From assembly GCA_037043455.1 (NCBI GenBank), contig JAWPHD010001417.1:62001-126000 (forward strand): a DNA stretch of 64,000 bases, in the 5' to 3' direction. Position numbers and translations under genes: made by a program. How positions within the stretch are numbered: the stretch's first letter is position 1; every line of letters starts with the position of its first letter. The notes under the pieces are model-generated. The model was not told the DNA's origin, ran no database searches, and saw nothing but the letters and a program-made list of their open reading frames with translations. The stretch comes from Cyrtodaria siliqua (lineage: Eukaryota > Mollusca > Bivalvia > Adapedonta > Hiatellidae). Below are positions 63,785-64,000 of this stretch, piece after piece.

Positions 63785-64000
63785 TTTGCATTTTGTGCAG
63801 TACGCTTTGTAAGTCGTTTTGTGCATTTTCTAAGTTGTTATGTGCATTTTCTAAGTTGTGATGTGCATTTCGTAAGTTGTTATGTTCATTTCGTAAGTTG
63901 TTGTGTGCATTTTCTAAGTTGTCCTGTGCATTTTCTAAGTTGTTATGTGCATTTAGTAAGTTGTTATGTGCATTTTATATATTGTCATGTGCATTTTCTA
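63785..64000 (+). repeat. 21-bp minisatellite, running off the window
   Basis: About ten units close to gttgttatgtgcattttctaa, with small variants. The array continues past the window end. Confidence 0.95.

Overview
The window looks like repeat-rich, intron-containing animal DNA, most plausibly from a bivalve or other lophotrochozoan. The species is inferred, not proven. Evidence for an animal host: two spliced exons of a secretin-family (class B) GPCR at 49.0-50.9 kb, a decayed non-LTR retrotransposon (56.4-58.7 kb), tRNA-derived SINEs, foldback MITEs and several minisatellites. There are no bacterial-type operons.

The centre is dominated by two different virus-like DNA transposons that inserted 547 bp apart in one copy of a duplicated host block. 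Copy A of the block runs from about 2.8 to 9.2 kb. Copy B is split into 12.9-17.36, 33.38-33.92 and 42.39-44.8 kb. Copy A keeps both insertion points unoccupied, so the element ends can be read directly.

Element 1 (17,363-33,374, 16.0 kb) is a nearly intact Polinton/Maverick-like element. It has 253-bp terminal inverted repeats, a 5-bp target duplication (AATTG), a retroviral-type DDE integrase, a protein-primed family B DNA polymerase, a probable major capsid protein, a probable minor capsid/penton-like protein, and an FtsK/HerA-A32-type packaging ATPase. It also carries about a dozen small lineage-specific proteins, many with one membrane segment. Replication, integration and the main capsid genes are open. 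The ATPase has three in-frame stops, one exactly at the Walker A lysine, and two to three other genes carry single lesions. The polymerase contains an in-frame triplication of about 40 residues after motif C. A small paralogous family occurs three times, once as part of an inverted duplication that includes a truncated second copy of a possible OB-fold gene.

Element 2 (33,922-42,386, 8.5 kb) is an older, heavily decayed element with AG...CT ends and inverted repeats of about 1 kb. It carries remnants of a C2H2-polyQ-ATPase fusion, a TBP-like protein, a BIR (IAP-like) domain and a tandem PC4-like coactivator. It is interrupted by an LTR-like promoter segment and a SINE. The gene set (packaging ATPase with two basal-transcription-factor homologues and an apoptosis-inhibitor domain) suggests a DNA-virus-derived lineage distinct from Element 1, and is the most novel content here.

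The flanks (1-12.9 kb and 42.4-64 kb) consist mainly of dispersed repeats (R1, R2, R3, R4 in this annotation), palindromic foldback elements, tandem arrays and unassigned AT-rich DNA. No complete host gene is visible.
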